Below, in pieces: positions 54,045 to 63,361 of a DNA stretch of 64,000 bases (position 1 is the stretch's first letter; each line of letters opens with the position of its first letter). The notes beneath the pieces were generated by a model. The model made no database searches. It saw only the letters and a program-made list of their open reading frames with translations, and was not told the origin of the DNA. Source of the stretch: Dokdonella_A sp963758365 (GTDB taxonomy: Bacteria; Pseudomonadota; Gammaproteobacteria; Xanthomonadales; Rhodanobacteraceae); assembly GCA_963758365.1 (NCBI GenBank), contig CAVWVB010000001.1, positions 186,001-250,000 on the forward strand, read 5' to 3'. The position numbers and the translations under genes are program-made.

Positions 54045-54620
54045 ATGTGTTTTTCGGCTCCGAACATGCCCGGCATCCCTTCGCAAACATCCATTCCGCG
54101 CAGCGTCGCGGACCTGTGCCGGTTTCGCGGCAGCCCGCAGGATCTGCCGTGGTCGCCCGCGCTGCTCGGTTTGCTGATCGTCGCCGGTACGCTGCTCGAC
54201 TTGCAAAGCGGGGCCGTGTTCGGAGGGGCCGGCGATGCGCTCGCGCATTCGCTGCTCTCGACCGGCGTGGTCCTTGCGCTGTGCTGGATCGCATTGTCGA
54301 TCTGCGGCCTGCGCAACCGCTTCATGCAGACCGCGACCGCATTGTTCGCGTGCAGCCTGGTGTTCTCGCTGCTGCAGTGGCCGATCGCACTATGGATTGC
54401 GCCGCCGGCCACGGGCGCCGCGGCAGGCGAAGTCCGTGCGCTGCCGCCGCTGCAGCTGCTATTGCGCTGGATGCTGCTCGCGGTGTTCATCTGGCAGATT
54501 GCGGTCGATGCGCAGATCATGCGCAAGGCGCTCGACGCCTCGCTCGCGCTCGCGGTCGCGCTGATGGTCTCATGGGTGCTCGCGGTGTGGGCGCTGGACC
54601 GGGTCGTGTTCGGTGTCTGA
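54045..54620 (+). CDS. Small polytopic membrane protein of unknown function
   Basis: 191 residues, or 184 if the Met at 54066 is used; neither start has a clear ribosome binding site. Four hydrophobic segments (SPALLGLLIVAGTLLDLQ, LLSTGVVLALCWIALSI, ATALFACSLVFSLLQWPIAL and SLALAVALMVSWVLAVWAL). No recognised domain. It lies between adk and mpl, a neighbourhood seen in Xanthomonadales, which suggests a conserved but uncharacterised protein. Confidence 0.7.
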   Translation: MCFSAPNMPGIPSQTSIPRSVADLCRFRGSPQDLPWSPALLGLLIVAGTLLDLQSGAVFGGAGDALAHSLLSTGVVLALCWIALSICGLRNRFMQTATALFACSLVFSLLQWPIALWIAPPATGAAAGEVRALPPLQLLLRWMLLAVFIWQIAVDAQIMRKALDASLALAVALMVSWVLAVWALDRVVFGV

Positions 54621-54719
54621 GCCGGTGCGCGCGGCATTCGGGCGGCCCGCTCGCGTACGGCACGGCGTGACGGCGGGCGCTGCGGCGCGCGGATTCGGAC
54701 GTCGCAGGAGCGGTCACTC

Positions 54720-56153
54720 GTGAAGCTGCACATTCTCGGTATCTGCGGCACGTTCATGGGCGGCATCGCGGCGCTCGCGCGCGAGCTCGGCCATGAGGTC
54801 GAAGGCTCCGACGCGAATGTGTATCCGCCGATGAGCACGCAGCTCGCGCAACTGGGCATCACCCTCAAGGCGGAGTTCAAGGCCGCGCATCTGCAACCGG
54901 CTCCGGACCTCGTGATCGTCGGCAATGCGCTGTCGCGCGGCAATCCGGCGATCGAGTACATGCTCGACGCGCGCCTGCGCTACGTGTCCGGTCCGCAATG
55001 GCTCGGCGAGACGCTGCTCGGCGAACATCGTGTGCTCGCGGTGGCCGGCACCCACGGCAAGACCACGACCTCGGCCCTGCTCGCCTGGATTCTCGAATCG
55101 CAGGGCTACGCACCCGGCTTCCTGATCGGCGGCGTGCCGGCCAACTTCGGTGTCTCGGCGCGGCTGGGAAAATGGGGTGGAAAATGGGGTCAGAGTCACT
55201 TTTTGAGCGCGGGGCGAGCTCGGTTCGAGCAGCGTTCGCCAAAAAGTGACTCTGACCCCATTTTCGTGATCGAGGCCGACGAATACGACACCGCTTTTTT
55301 TGACAAGCGCTCGAAGTTCGTGCACTACCGTCCGAGCATCGCGATCCTCAACAATCTCGAATACGACCACGCCGACATCTTTCCGGATGTCGCCGCGATC
55401 CAGCGTCAGTTCCATCACCTCGTGCGCACCGTTCCGGGCAACGGCCGCCTGATCGTCAATGCCGAGGACGCGCGTCTGACCGAAGTGCTCGCGATGGGAT
55501 GCTGGACGCCGGTCGAGACGTTCGGCATCGATGCCGGCGACTGGCGCGCGCGCCTGCTCGAAGCGGACGGATCCGCGTTCGTGGTCGCTCATCAGGGGCG
55601 CGAACTCGGCGCGGTGTGCTGGAACCTCGGCGGGCGCCACAACGTGATGAACGCGCTCGCGGCGCTTGCGGCCGCGCAGGCGGCAGGGATCGATGTCGCG
55701 CGTGCGTTGCCGGCGTTTGCGCAGTTTCGCAACGTCGCGCGCCGGATGGAACTGATCGGCGAACACGACCGCGTGCATGTCTACGACGATTTCGCGCATC
55801 ATCCGACCGCGATCGCGACCACCCTGGCCGGACTGCGTGCACGGGTCGGGGCCGCGCGCATCCTGGTCGGCATGGAGCCGCGCTCCAACTCGATGCGCAT
55901 GGGTGCGCATGCGGACGGCCTTGCGCCGAGCCTGCGCGATGCCGACTTCGTGGTGTTCCTCAAGCCCGGGCAACTGCGCTGGGACGCGGCCCCGGTGATG
56001 ACCGCGCTCGAAGGTCGCGGCCGCACCGCGTGCGACGTCGACGAACTGGTCGCCACGCTGCGCGAGCGCGTACGACCCGGCGACCATGTCGTGTTCATGT
56101 CGAATGGCGGCTTCGACTCCGCGCCACGCCGGTTCCTGGCCGCGCTGCGCTGA
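54720..56153 (+). CDS. mpl: UDP-N-acetylmuramate:L-alanyl-gamma-D-glutamyl-meso-DAP ligase
   Basis: 477 residues from a GTG with AGGAG upstream. A Mur ligase that recycles murein tripeptide onto UDP-MurNAc. Motifs: LGICGTFMGGIAALARELGH, the P-loop GTHGKTTTSALLAW (~112-125), IEADEYDTAFFDKRSKFVHY, NLGGRHNVMNALAA and YDDFAHHPTAI. Between SARLG and FVIEADEYD about 31 residues occur where relatives have only three or four. These are encoded by the palindromic repeat at 55180-55265 and a short repeat before it. The frame is kept, so the enzyme may still be active. Confidence 0.93.
   Translation: MKLHILGICGTFMGGIAALARELGHEVEGSDANVYPPMSTQLAQLGITLKAEFKAAHLQPAPDLVIVGNALSRGNPAIEYMLDARLRYVSGPQWLGETLLGEHRVLAVAGTHGKTTTSALLAWILESQGYAPGFLIGGVPANFGVSARLGKWGGKWGQSHFLSAGRARFEQRSPKSDSDPIFVIEADEYDTAFFDKRSKFVHYRPSIAILNNLEYDHADIFPDVAAIQRQFHHLVRTVPGNGRLIVNAEDARLTEVLAMGCWTPVETFGIDAGDWRARLLEADGSAFVVAHQGRELGAVCWNLGGRHNVMNALAALAAAQAAGIDVARALPAFAQFRNVARRMELIGEHDRVHVYDDFAHHPTAIATTLAGLRARVGAARILVGMEPRSNSMRMGAHADGLAPSLRDADFVVFLKPGQLRWDAAPVMTALEGRGRTACDVDELVATLRERVRPGDHVVFMSNGGFDSAPRRFLAALR
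55180..55265. repeat. Palindromic repeat inserted in frame in mpl
   Basis: Perfect 26-bp inverted arms, 55180-55205 and 55240-55265, around a 34-nt loop that itself can fold (GCTCG with CGAGC, GGCGA with TCGCC). The arm core reads AATGGGGTCAGAGTCAC. Just upstream GGAAAATGGGGT is repeated in tandem (55168-55190). It encodes the extra residues KWGGKWGQSHFLSAGRARF and so on. Similar GGGGTCAGAGTCAC palindromes recur in proteobacterial genomes, which I recall but cannot check. No second copy was seen in this window. Confidence 0.85.
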
Positions 56154-56242
56154 TCCGCCGCGCGCGCGCCGTGCCATCGCGCACGTTGCCAGCGCGCGAA
56201 AAACCTGCAAGTGTCGAGGCCTGCAAGCCACGGTGGCGATGC

Positions 56243-58255
56243 ATGAGCCAGCGACTGCGGATCAACCGGCTGCGCGCGAGGTCCCCGGTCCTCGCCGACA
56301 TCGCACTCGCGGCGCTGGTCTGCTGGGCCGCGAGTTCGATCTATTTCTCGCATCCCGCGCTGCTTGCCCACTACGGCATCTCGCTGCCGCACAGCTCGGA
56401 CAACGTCGCGCCCTACCTGCTGTTCGACGACCTGTTCCGCCGTCACCTGCCGTGGGCCGGCTGGCAGTTTCCCGAAGCGCCGTTCTGGTTTCCCGACGTC
56501 GCCCTTGCATGGCTCGTGTATGCGGTCCTCGGATCGCTGAACGCGGCCATCGCCGCGTACGCGTGGGTGTCATCGAGTGCATTCGTGCTGCTCGTGCGTG
56601 CGGTCGTGTTGCGCAGCGGCGGCAGCCGCGACGCATGGCGAATCTGGCTCGCGCTGTGGCTCGTTTCGTGCGTGCTCGGTGCGTGGTCCGCGCCGGGCTG
56701 GTTCAGTCATCTGTACGGCTACGTGTTCCTGCCCTACATCCATTCCGGCAACCTGCTCGCGGTGCTCGCGGGACTGGCCCTGCTGCTCGACCCGCCCGCG
56801 CGACGCGGCTGGCCGCGCCTCGCCGTACTCGCGTTGCTGTGCGGACTCGCGCTCGCGTCCGACCGTCTGTTCGAACTGCAATTCATGCTGCCCGCGCTCG
56901 CGCTGTGCGGCGTGGCCGCACTGCGCCGCCGCACGCGCTGGCACGGTCTGGCTGCGCTCCTGCTCGCGCTGATCCTGGTCGGCTGCGAAGGGCTGCGCCG
57001 GTTCGCGGCGACGCCGTTCGCGACCGATGCGGGCGACCGCATCGGGGCGATGACTTCGCTTGCGGGATTCGCGCGCGACCTGCGGCTCCTGTTCGTCAAC
57101 GATCCGTTCAACAGCCTGATGATCGGCGCCGGCCTGTGCACCGCGATCGCGCTGTCCATCGGCGCAGTGCGCGGGGCCGGGCACCGGGCCGGGTTCGGGA
57201 ATGCGTGGGGCCTGCTCGCGTTTTTCCTCGTGCCCGCGGCGCTGGTTCCGCTCGCGGCGTCGCTCGCGCTCGGTCGCTATCACACGGTCGAGGAGTGGCG
57301 TTATCTGCAGACGTTTGCATTGCTGCCCTTGCCACTGGTCGTGCTCGCGGGCGCGCGCGTCGGCGAACGCGCGGGGCGGATCGCCGCGGCCGCGGTCGCC
57401 GCCGCCGCGATCTTGACCCTGGCCACGCTCGGGTCCGACCGGCGCGCGGGACTCGGCTATGCGGCCGACCAGGAGGCCTGCCTGCGCGACGCGGCGCGTC
57501 GGCAGGGCCTGCAGTTCGGTGTTGCCACGTACTGGCATGCGGGCGCGATGACCGCGCGGTTTGCGCATGGCCCGGTCGTTGCGCCGCTCGGCGGGGATCT
57601 CGGTCCGCGCATGCGCACGATCGTCGACCTCGGCTGGCTCGGCGCATTCGCGGAGCGCGCGAGCGGCTTGCCGACGCTGCAATTCGTCGACGAGACCGGC
57701 TACACGCGCGAGCAGCTCGATCGCGTGTTCGGTCCGTCGGCGACGCGCCTGGACTGCCCGCGTTCCAGCTATCGGCTGTACCGCGCGCGCGACGGCGCTC
57801 TCGCGCACTGGTTCCGCGCCGCGGACTGGTTGCCCTCGCAGCTGCTGCAGCGGCTCGGGCGCGCGGTCGTGCCGGCCGCGGCCTGGGCCGCGGATGCGGA
57901 CTTCGCCGCCGGCGATGGCGTGCACGTGCAGCGGCGCTTCGCAGTGGCGACACCGGTGCTGCGGACCGCGCTGGATGTGCCTCCGGGTCGCGTCGAGGTC
58001 TGGCTCGACTACCGTTACGTGCCGCGCGCGCCCGGCGCCGGTGTGCGCTGGGAGGTGCACGCGCTCGACGAAGCGGGATTTCCGCGCGCACGGCTCGGCT
58101 TCGGAACGCTCGAACGTGCGGATGCCGCGCATCGCGTCGATCTGCCGCTCGCGCCCCCCGCGGTGGACAACCGGGTGCTCGGCATCGTGATCGCGGCCGA
58201 GGGCGACGTCGACCTGCAGATCGCGGCGGTCGGTCTGGCCATGGCCCGGTTCTGA
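56243..58255 (+). CDS. Large polytopic membrane protein of unknown function
   Basis: 670 residues. About 10 membrane helices in residues ~20-420 (VLADIALAALVCWAASSIYF and others), then a soluble C-terminal region ~430-670. The first loop, YGISLPHSSDNVAPYLLFDD, is reminiscent of the loop of GT-C glycosyltransferases, but no family is certain. The C-terminus has beta-rich segments (RTALDVPPGRVEVWLDYRYV). Function is not assigned. The ATG at 56243 is the first plausible start after mpl, and the frame upstream lies inside mpl. Confidence 0.7.
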   Translation: MSQRLRINRLRARSPVLADIALAALVCWAASSIYFSHPALLAHYGISLPHSSDNVAPYLLFDDLFRRHLPWAGWQFPEAPFWFPDVALAWLVYAVLGSLNAAIAAYAWVSSSAFVLLVRAVVLRSGGSRDAWRIWLALWLVSCVLGAWSAPGWFSHLYGYVFLPYIHSGNLLAVLAGLALLLDPPARRGWPRLAVLALLCGLALASDRLFELQFMLPALALCGVAALRRRTRWHGLAALLLALILVGCEGLRRFAATPFATDAGDRIGAMTSLAGFARDLRLLFVNDPFNSLMIGAGLCTAIALSIGAVRGAGHRAGFGNAWGLLAFFLVPAALVPLAASLALGRYHTVEEWRYLQTFALLPLPLVVLAGARVGERAGRIAAAAVAAAAILTLATLGSDRRAGLGYAADQEACLRDAARRQGLQFGVATYWHAGAMTARFAHGPVVAPLGGDLGPRMRTIVDLGWLGAFAERASGLPTLQFVDETGYTREQLDRVFGPSATRLDCPRSSYRLYRARDGALAHWFRAADWLPSQLLQRLGRAVVPAAAWAADADFAAGDGVHVQRRFAVATPVLRTALDVPPGRVEVWLDYRYVPRAPGAGVRWEVHALDEAGFPRARLGFGTLERADAAHRVDLPLAPPAVDNRVLGIVIAAEGDVDLQIAAVGLAMARF

Positions 58256-58348
58256 TTCGCGGCGCGGACTACATCATCACCATTCGTGCCTGCGCGAGTG
58301 GCTTCAAGGTCGCGATGGCCACGGCTTTTCGCGCCCGGCCTTCGCGTC

Positions 58349-58354
58349 TAGACT
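58349..58354 (+). promoter_or_regulatory. -10 element of a probable leaderless promoter (LON-domain gene)
   Basis: TAGACT, 7 nt, then the ATG at 58362, exactly as at ygfB and the CadC-like gene. The 7-nt gap GCCGTCG has no ribosome binding site. Confidence 0.45.
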
Positions 58355-58361
58355 GCCGTCG

Positions 58362-58949
58362 ATGCTGTCGACGCTGCCGATATTTCCGCTGCAGGCCGTG
58401 CTGTTTCCGGGTGGCGCGATGAGTCTGCGCATTTTCGAATCGCGCTACCTCGACATGGTCCGCGACTGCGCGCGCGACAGCACGGGTTTTGGCGTCTGCC
58501 TGATCCTCGAAGGTCGCGAGGTCGGCGAACCCGCATTGCCCGCGGCCGTCGGCACGGTCGCGCGCATCATCGATTTCTGCACGCTTCCCGACGGTCTGCT
58601 CGGCATCAGCGCCGAGGGCGGCGAGCGCTTCCAGGTCGCGACCACGCACGTGCGCGACAACGGCCTCGTGCACGGCGAAGTGCGCTTCTGGCCCGCCGAA
58701 CCCGTGGTCGAGGTGCCCGCCGAGCATGGACTGCTGGCGACGATACTCGAACGGCTGCTCGACCAGATCGGAGGCGCGGCGGCGAGGGTCGAGCGCGCGC
58801 GCCTCGATGACGCGAGCTGGGTCGGCTTCCGTCTCGCCGAGCTGCTGCCGCTCGCGCAGCCCGAGAAGCAGCAGTTGCTGCAGATCACCGATCCGATGCG
58901 GCGCCTGGTCCAGCTGCAACATTATCTGCCACGTTTTCAGCGTGCCTGA
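58362..58949 (+). CDS. LON substrate-binding domain protein
   Basis: 195 residues forming only the N-terminal LON (substrate-binding) domain of Lon-type proteases, with no ATPase or protease part. Diagnostic segments: LPIFPLQAVLFPGGAMSLRI, FESRYLDMVRDC and GVCLILEGREVGE. Such stand-alone proteins are common in proteobacteria with an unclear role. It follows the large membrane protein by 107 nt. Confidence 0.9.
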   Translation: MLSTLPIFPLQAVLFPGGAMSLRIFESRYLDMVRDCARDSTGFGVCLILEGREVGEPALPAAVGTVARIIDFCTLPDGLLGISAEGGERFQVATTHVRDNGLVHGEVRFWPAEPVVEVPAEHGLLATILERLLDQIGGAAARVERARLDDASWVGFRLAELLPLAQPEKQQLLQITDPMRRLVQLQHYLPRFQRA

Positions 58950-59021
58950 TTCTTCTGAAAGCTGCGGTCGCGGCCGCTTTCCTCATTTTCGCGATCCTGG
59001 ACGATCGCAGTGGAGACTCCG

Positions 59022-59444
59022 ATGAAATACCTGCACACGATGATCCGCGTCCGCGACCTCGACGCGACGCTGCGCTTCTTCCGCGACGGACTCGGCCTGA
59101 TCGAGACCCGCCGCACGGACCACGCGGCCGGCAAGTTCACGCTCGTGTTCCTCGCTGCCCCCGAGAGTCCCGATGCCGAGATCGAACTGACCTGGAACTG
59201 GGAGTCGCAGGAGGACTACGGCTCGGCCCGCAACTTCGGTCATCTCGCATTTCGCGTCGACGACATCTACGCGACCTGCGCGCATCTGCAGTCGATGGGC
59301 GTGACCATCAACCGTCCGCCACGCGACGGTCACATGGCGTTCGTGCGCTCGCCGGATCTGATTTCGATCGAGCTGCTGCAGAAAGGCGAGGCGCTCGCGG
59401 CCGCCGAACCGTGGCGGTCGATGCCAAACAGCGGAACCTGGTAG
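59022..59444 (+). CDS. gloA: Lactoylglutathione lyase (glyoxalase I)
   Basis: 140 residues. Converts the methylglyoxal-glutathione hemithioacetal to lactoylglutathione. The VOC fold shows four metal ligands: His in YLHTMIRV, Glu in EIELTWNW, His in GHLAFRVDD and Glu in ISIELLQKG. The ATG at 59022 has GGAG 7 nt upstream; the GTG at 59010 is less likely. Metal type (Ni or Zn) cannot be told. Confidence 0.93.
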   Translation: MKYLHTMIRVRDLDATLRFFRDGLGLIETRRTDHAAGKFTLVFLAAPESPDAEIELTWNWESQEDYGSARNFGHLAFRVDDIYATCAHLQSMGVTINRPPRDGHMAFVRSPDLISIELLQKGEALAAAEPWRSMPNSGTW

Positions 59445-59540
59445 CGCCGGTTCGACGCGTTCCGGTTCCGCGATCGATTCGTACGCGCGAATTCGGGCAT
59501 CTGCACGCCGTTCACCGAGTGCAAGACTTCGGCAGCGCGG

Positions 59541-60683
59541 TTACACCGACAGCGCGCGGTCGAGATCGGCGATCAGATCGTCGACGTCCTCGAGTCCGAC
59601 CGACAGGCGCAGCAGGTTGCCCGGCGACACCGCATGCGCGCCTTCGATCGATGCGCGGTGCTCGACCAGGGATTCGCAGCCGCCGAGCGACGTCGCATTG
59701 ATGAACAGTTCGAGGCGTCCGGCCACGGCGAGTGCGGCACTGCGGCCGCCGCGCACGCGGATGCTGAGCACGCCGCCGCAGGCGCGCATCTGGCGCACGG
59801 CGACCGCGTGCTGAGGATGCGAGGCGAGTCCCGGGTAATGCACTGCTTCGATCGCCGCGTGGGATTCGAGAAATCCCGCGAGCGTCGACGCGCTGGCGCT
59901 GTGGCGCTGCATGCGCACCGGCAGCGAGCGCAGGCCACGCAGGACCAGCCAGGCTGCGAACGGCGAGGCGTTGAGCCCGATCGCGGAGCGCGCATGGCGA
60001 CTTGCGTCGGCGAGGTCGTCGGCGCGCGCGAACACGAGCGCGCCGCCCATCACGTCGCTGTGTCCGCCCATGAACTTGGTGGCCGAGTGCAGCACGACGT
60101 CGGCGCCGAGTTCGAGCGGACGCTGCAGCGCGGGCGTCGCGAACGTCGAGTCGACGACGAGGCGCGCACCGGACCCGCGCGCGAGCACGGAGAGCGCGGC
60201 GATGTCGGCGACCTTGAGCAGCGGATTGGACGGTGCCTCGGCCCAGAGCAGCCGGGTCTGCGGGCGCAGCGCGGCGCGCACCGCATCGAGGTCGGTCATG
60301 TCCACGCTCGACACCGTGAGCGACCAGCGCGGCGCGTACTCGCGCGCGACCGTGCGAAAGCCATGATAGACGTCGTCCTGCATCAGCACGTGGCTGCCGG
60401 CGGGCAGCCCGTGCAGCAGAGCGGTTCCCGCGGCGATGCCCGAGGCCAGGAACAGCGCGTCGGCGCCGCCGTCGAGACTTGCGAGCGCGGTTTCGAGGCG
60501 CGCCTGGGTCGGGTTGTTGCCGCGCTGGTACTCGAAGCCTGCGCGCGGCGTGCCATCCGGGGCATGCTCGAACGTCGTCGACAGGTGCAACGGCGGCGCG
60601 ACCGCACCGGTGCCCGGGTCCACTTCGGCGCCGCTGTGCACGGCGCGGGTGTCGAACCTCGGCGCAGGCGCATCCTTTTTCAT
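59541..60683 (-). CDS. Cys/Met metabolism PLP-dependent enzyme (cystathionine gamma-synthase/lyase type)
   Basis: 380 residues. PLP Lys in HSATKFMGGHSDVMGG; YQRGNNPTQARLE near residue 50 and the Cys/Met-family LFLASGIAAGTALLHG. Cystathionine gamma-lyase, gamma-synthase or methionine gamma-lyase are all possible; sequence alone does not decide. The ATG overlaps the hemL stop by 4 nt and the gene is last in the thiE-hemL operon. Confidence 0.85.
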   Translation of the reverse strand: MKKDAPAPRFDTRAVHSGAEVDPGTGAVAPPLHLSTTFEHAPDGTPRAGFEYQRGNNPTQARLETALASLDGGADALFLASGIAAGTALLHGLPAGSHVLMQDDVYHGFRTVAREYAPRWSLTVSSVDMTDLDAVRAALRPQTRLLWAEAPSNPLLKVADIAALSVLARGSGARLVVDSTFATPALQRPLELGADVVLHSATKFMGGHSDVMGGALVFARADDLADASRHARSAIGLNASPFAAWLVLRGLRSLPVRMQRHSASASTLAGFLESHAAIEAVHYPGLASHPQHAVAVRQMRACGGVLSIRVRGGRSAALAVAGRLELFINATSLGGCESLVEHRASIEGAHAVSPGNLLRLSVGLEDVDDLIADLDRALSV

Positions 60684-61966
60684 CCGCGGGCCACCTCGGC
60701 GAACGCGGCGCGTGCCGCGGTCAGCGTTGCGGCGATGATCGGCTCGTCGTGCGCGATCGAGACGAAGCCGGCCTCGAACGCGGACGGTGCGACGTAAACC
60801 CCGTTCTCGAGCATCGCGTGGAAGAAGCGCTTGAACGCGTCGACGTCGCACGCGGTCGCCTGCGCATAGGTCTCGACCCGTTGCGGCGTGAAGAACAGGC
60901 CAAACATCCCGCACACGCGGTTCACGGCCAGCGGCACGCCGGCCTCGGCGGCCGCGGCGCTCAGGGTATCGGTCACGAGACGCGTGCGCCGGTCGAGCTC
61001 GTCGTGGAAATGCGGAGTCTGGACCAGGTCGAGCGTGGCCAGCCCTGCGGCCATCGCCACCGGATTGCCGCTCAGCGTGCCGGCCTGGTAGACCGGACCG
61101 GCCGGTGCGATCTGCTGCATGAGATCGCGCCGGCCGCCGTAGGCACCGACCGGCATGCCGCCGCCGATGATCTTGCCGAACGTGGTCAGGTCGGGCGTCA
61201 CCCCGTACAGTGCCTGCGCGCCGCCGAGCGCGACGCGGAATCCGGTCATCACCTCGTCGAAGATCAGTAGCGCGCCATGCTGCGTGCACAGCGCGCGCAG
61301 GCCCGCGAGAAAGCCGTCACGCGGCAGAATGCAGTTCATGTTGCCGGCGACCGGTTCGACGATCAGCGCGGCGATGTCTGCGCCTGCCGCCGCGAACAGC
61401 TCGCGGGCCGCGTCGAGATCGTTGTACGGAAGGGTCAGGGTCAGGTCGGCGAGCGCCTTGGGCACGCCCGGTGACGTCGGCACGCCGAGGGTCAGCGCGC
61501 CCGAGCCGGCCTTGACCAGGAACGAATCGGCGTGGCCGTGATAGCAGCCCTCGAACTTGACGATGTGCGAGCGGCCGGTGAACCCGCGCGCGAGTCGGAT
61601 CGCCGACATCGTCGCCTCGGTGCCCGAATTGACCATGCGCACGACTTCGACCGAAGGCACGAGTCGCGCGATCGTCTCGGCCATCGTGACCTCGGCCGCA
61701 CATGGCGTGCCGAACGAAAGCCCGTCCCGGATCGCGCGCTCGACTGCGGCACGCACGTGCGGATGGTTGTGACCGACGATCATTGGCCCCCACGAGCCGA
61801 CGTAGTCGATGTAACGCCTGCCTTCGACGTCCCAGAGGCAGGCGCCGTCCGCACGCGCGCTGAAGAACGGCTCGCCGCCGACCGCGCGGAACGCGCGCAC
61901 CGGCGAGTTCACGCCGCCGGGGATGCGCGCCTGCGCGCGTACGAACAGTTCATGGTTGCTGGTCAT
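60680..61966 (-). CDS. hemL: Glutamate-1-semialdehyde 2,1-aminomutase
   Basis: 428 residues. Makes 5-aminolevulinate from glutamate-1-semialdehyde in the C5 haem pathway. Signatures: IPGGVNSPVRAF, YVGSWGPMIVGHNHP, the PLP Lys in TTFGKIIGGGMPVGA and EPVAGNMNCI. The ATG chosen begins MTSNHELF, typical of the family. It overlaps the following PLP enzyme gene by 4 nt. Confidence 0.96.
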   Translation of the reverse strand: MTSNHELFVRAQARIPGGVNSPVRAFRAVGGEPFFSARADGACLWDVEGRRYIDYVGSWGPMIVGHNHPHVRAAVERAIRDGLSFGTPCAAEVTMAETIARLVPSVEVVRMVNSGTEATMSAIRLARGFTGRSHIVKFEGCYHGHADSFLVKAGSGALTLGVPTSPGVPKALADLTLTLPYNDLDAARELFAAAGADIAALIVEPVAGNMNCILPRDGFLAGLRALCTQHGALLIFDEVMTGFRVALGGAQALYGVTPDLTTFGKIIGGGMPVGAYGGRRDLMQQIAPAGPVYQAGTLSGNPVAMAAGLATLDLVQTPHFHDELDRRTRLVTDTLSAAAAEAGVPLAVNRVCGMFGLFFTPQRVETYAQATACDVDAFKRFFHAMLENGVYVAPSAFEAGFVSIAHDEPIIAATLTAARAAFAEVARG

Positions 61967-62076
61967 GCATGGATTCCGGCTGGTGATCCCGCCGTACGCC
62001 GGGATCCCGTGCTTCGCGTGTAACGCCTGATATGCAGTCCGGCATGTGCCGGACCACGACATGGGCACCTATTGTG

Positions 62077-62712
62077 TTACGTATCGGGGGTCTGGAACAG
62101 CGCGGCGAAGCGGACCGCCGCGGCGCGCACGTCGCGCGCGCCGAACAGTGCCGAGACCACGGCGACCGCATCGGCACCCGCGTCGATCAGTTCGCGCGCA
62201 TTGTCCGCGCTGATGCCGCCGATCGCGACGAGCGGAACGCCGAACGTGCGTGCCTCACGCAGCAGGCGCAGTCCCGCGCGGCGAGCCTGCGGCTTGGTCG
62301 GCGAGGCGAAGAACGCGCCGAACGCGAGATAGTCGGCACCGGCCGCCGCCATCGCGCGCGCGCGCTCGATCGAGTCGTAGCACGAGACACCGATGATCGC
62401 ATGCTTGCCGAGCCGTGCCCGTGCGCTCGCGACCGTATCGTCGCGTTCGCCGAGGTGAACCCCGGACGCGCCCACCGCAAGCGCGAGCCCGACATCGTCG
62501 TTGATGATCAGCGGCACGCGATGCCGCATGCACAGCGCGTGCAGCGCGTCCGCCTCGCTGCGCCGACGCGCATGGTCGGCGGTCTTGTCGCGGTATTGCA
62601 GGAGCGCGGCGCCGCCCGCGAGGGCGGCCGTACAGACCTCGATCAGATCCGTGCGCGGCCCGTCGGTGATCGCGTACAGGCCGCGCAGGCGGCCGCGGGA
62701 AATCGTGATCAT
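62077..62712 (-). CDS. thiE: Thiamine-phosphate synthase
   Basis: 211 residues. Joins HMP-PP and thiazole phosphate to form thiamine phosphate. TIM-barrel motifs: GLYAITDG, LLQYRDKTADHARR, LIINDDVGLALAVGASGVHL, AFGAFFASPTK and VAIGGIS. No TPP riboswitch lies in its 74-nt divergent gap with rubredoxin, unlike thiC at 38162. First gene of an operon with hemL and the PLP enzyme. Confidence 0.94.
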   Translation of the reverse strand: MITISRGRLRGLYAITDGPRTDLIEVCTAALAGGAALLQYRDKTADHARRRSEADALHALCMRHRVPLIINDDVGLALAVGASGVHLGERDDTVASARARLGKHAIIGVSCYDSIERARAMAAAGADYLAFGAFFASPTKPQARRAGLRLLREARTFGVPLVAIGGISADNARELIDAGADAVAVVSALFGARDVRAAAVRFAALFQTPDT

Positions 62713-62785
62713 CGGGAGCTGCGCTTTCGCCGCTGCGGACAAGCTGAGAGAATACCGGACCGTTCGTTCACCGATGCGTCCCGTG

Positions 62786-62989
62786 ATGTCCGATTCCGCA
62801 GCCGCAGCATCCGTCGATGCGCCGTTTCGCACATTCATGTGCGTCGTCTGCGGCTTCATCTACGACGAAGCCGAGGGCTGGCCCGAGGACGGCATCGCCG
62901 CGGGCACGCGCTGGGAGGACGTGCCGGATACCTGGACCTGCCCGGACTGCGGCGTGACGAAATCGGATTTCGAGATGGTCGAGGTGTAG
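62786..62989 (+). CDS. Rubredoxin
   Basis: 67 residues, or 71 from the Met at 62774. Two C-x-x-C motifs, MCVVCGFIYDEAEGWPEDG and CPDCGVTKSDFEMVEV, bind one iron. Short N-terminal extension (SDSAAAASVDAP). An electron carrier, partner unknown. Diverges from thiE, a common arrangement in gammaproteobacteria. Confidence 0.94.
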   Translation: MSDSAAAASVDAPFRTFMCVVCGFIYDEAEGWPEDGIAAGTRWEDVPDTWTCPDCGVTKSDFEMVEV

Positions 62990-63361
62990 TCCGACATTCG
63001 ATTCCCGCAGCCGCGGTTCCGGCTCGACGGTCGCGCAGGATGCGCAGCGGAAAATCCTTGCGCTGCCGGTTCGATTGACGCGTTGGGGCGGTGTCGTGAA
63101 GGAAGGCCCGGGCTCGCCGACCTGGCCGCGGCATCCGACAGGTCAAGGCGCCGCCGCGCAGTTTTTTGCGAGCGATGCTTCCCTGCAACGCGGCGCGGAT
63201 TGAAACCCGTTCTCCGCATTCCGCCGATTCCGGCGCGTGTCGGTGTGCCCGCGACGCGCCATGGCGCGCCTTTTTTTCGTCATCTCGCTGTCGCCGGATC
63301 TGCAGCGCGATCTGTTGGAGTGAACTGAAATGTTCATTTCGAACAGAGGAGAGGAGATCCC
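62990..63361. other. 372-bp gap between rubredoxin and a small protein gene
   Basis: No convincing gene. It holds a probable terminator (63254-63277) and, near 63326-63339, the inverted repeat GAAATG-TT-CATTTC just upstream of the strong ribosome binding site GAGGAGAGGAG (63346-63356) of the small gene at 63362. Confidence 0.4.
63254..63277 (+). terminator. Possible intrinsic terminator
   Basis: CGCGCCATGGCGCG, self-complementary over 14 nt, then CC and seven T. The stem is short (5 bp with a 4-nt loop). It is about 265 nt past the rubredoxin stop and before the next plus-strand gene. Confidence 0.4.

Noticed and set aside
55290..55305. Run of seven T in mpl, possible terminator or slippery site
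   Set aside because: It encodes the conserved AFFDKR segment and has no preceding hairpin; the frame is intact on both sides.
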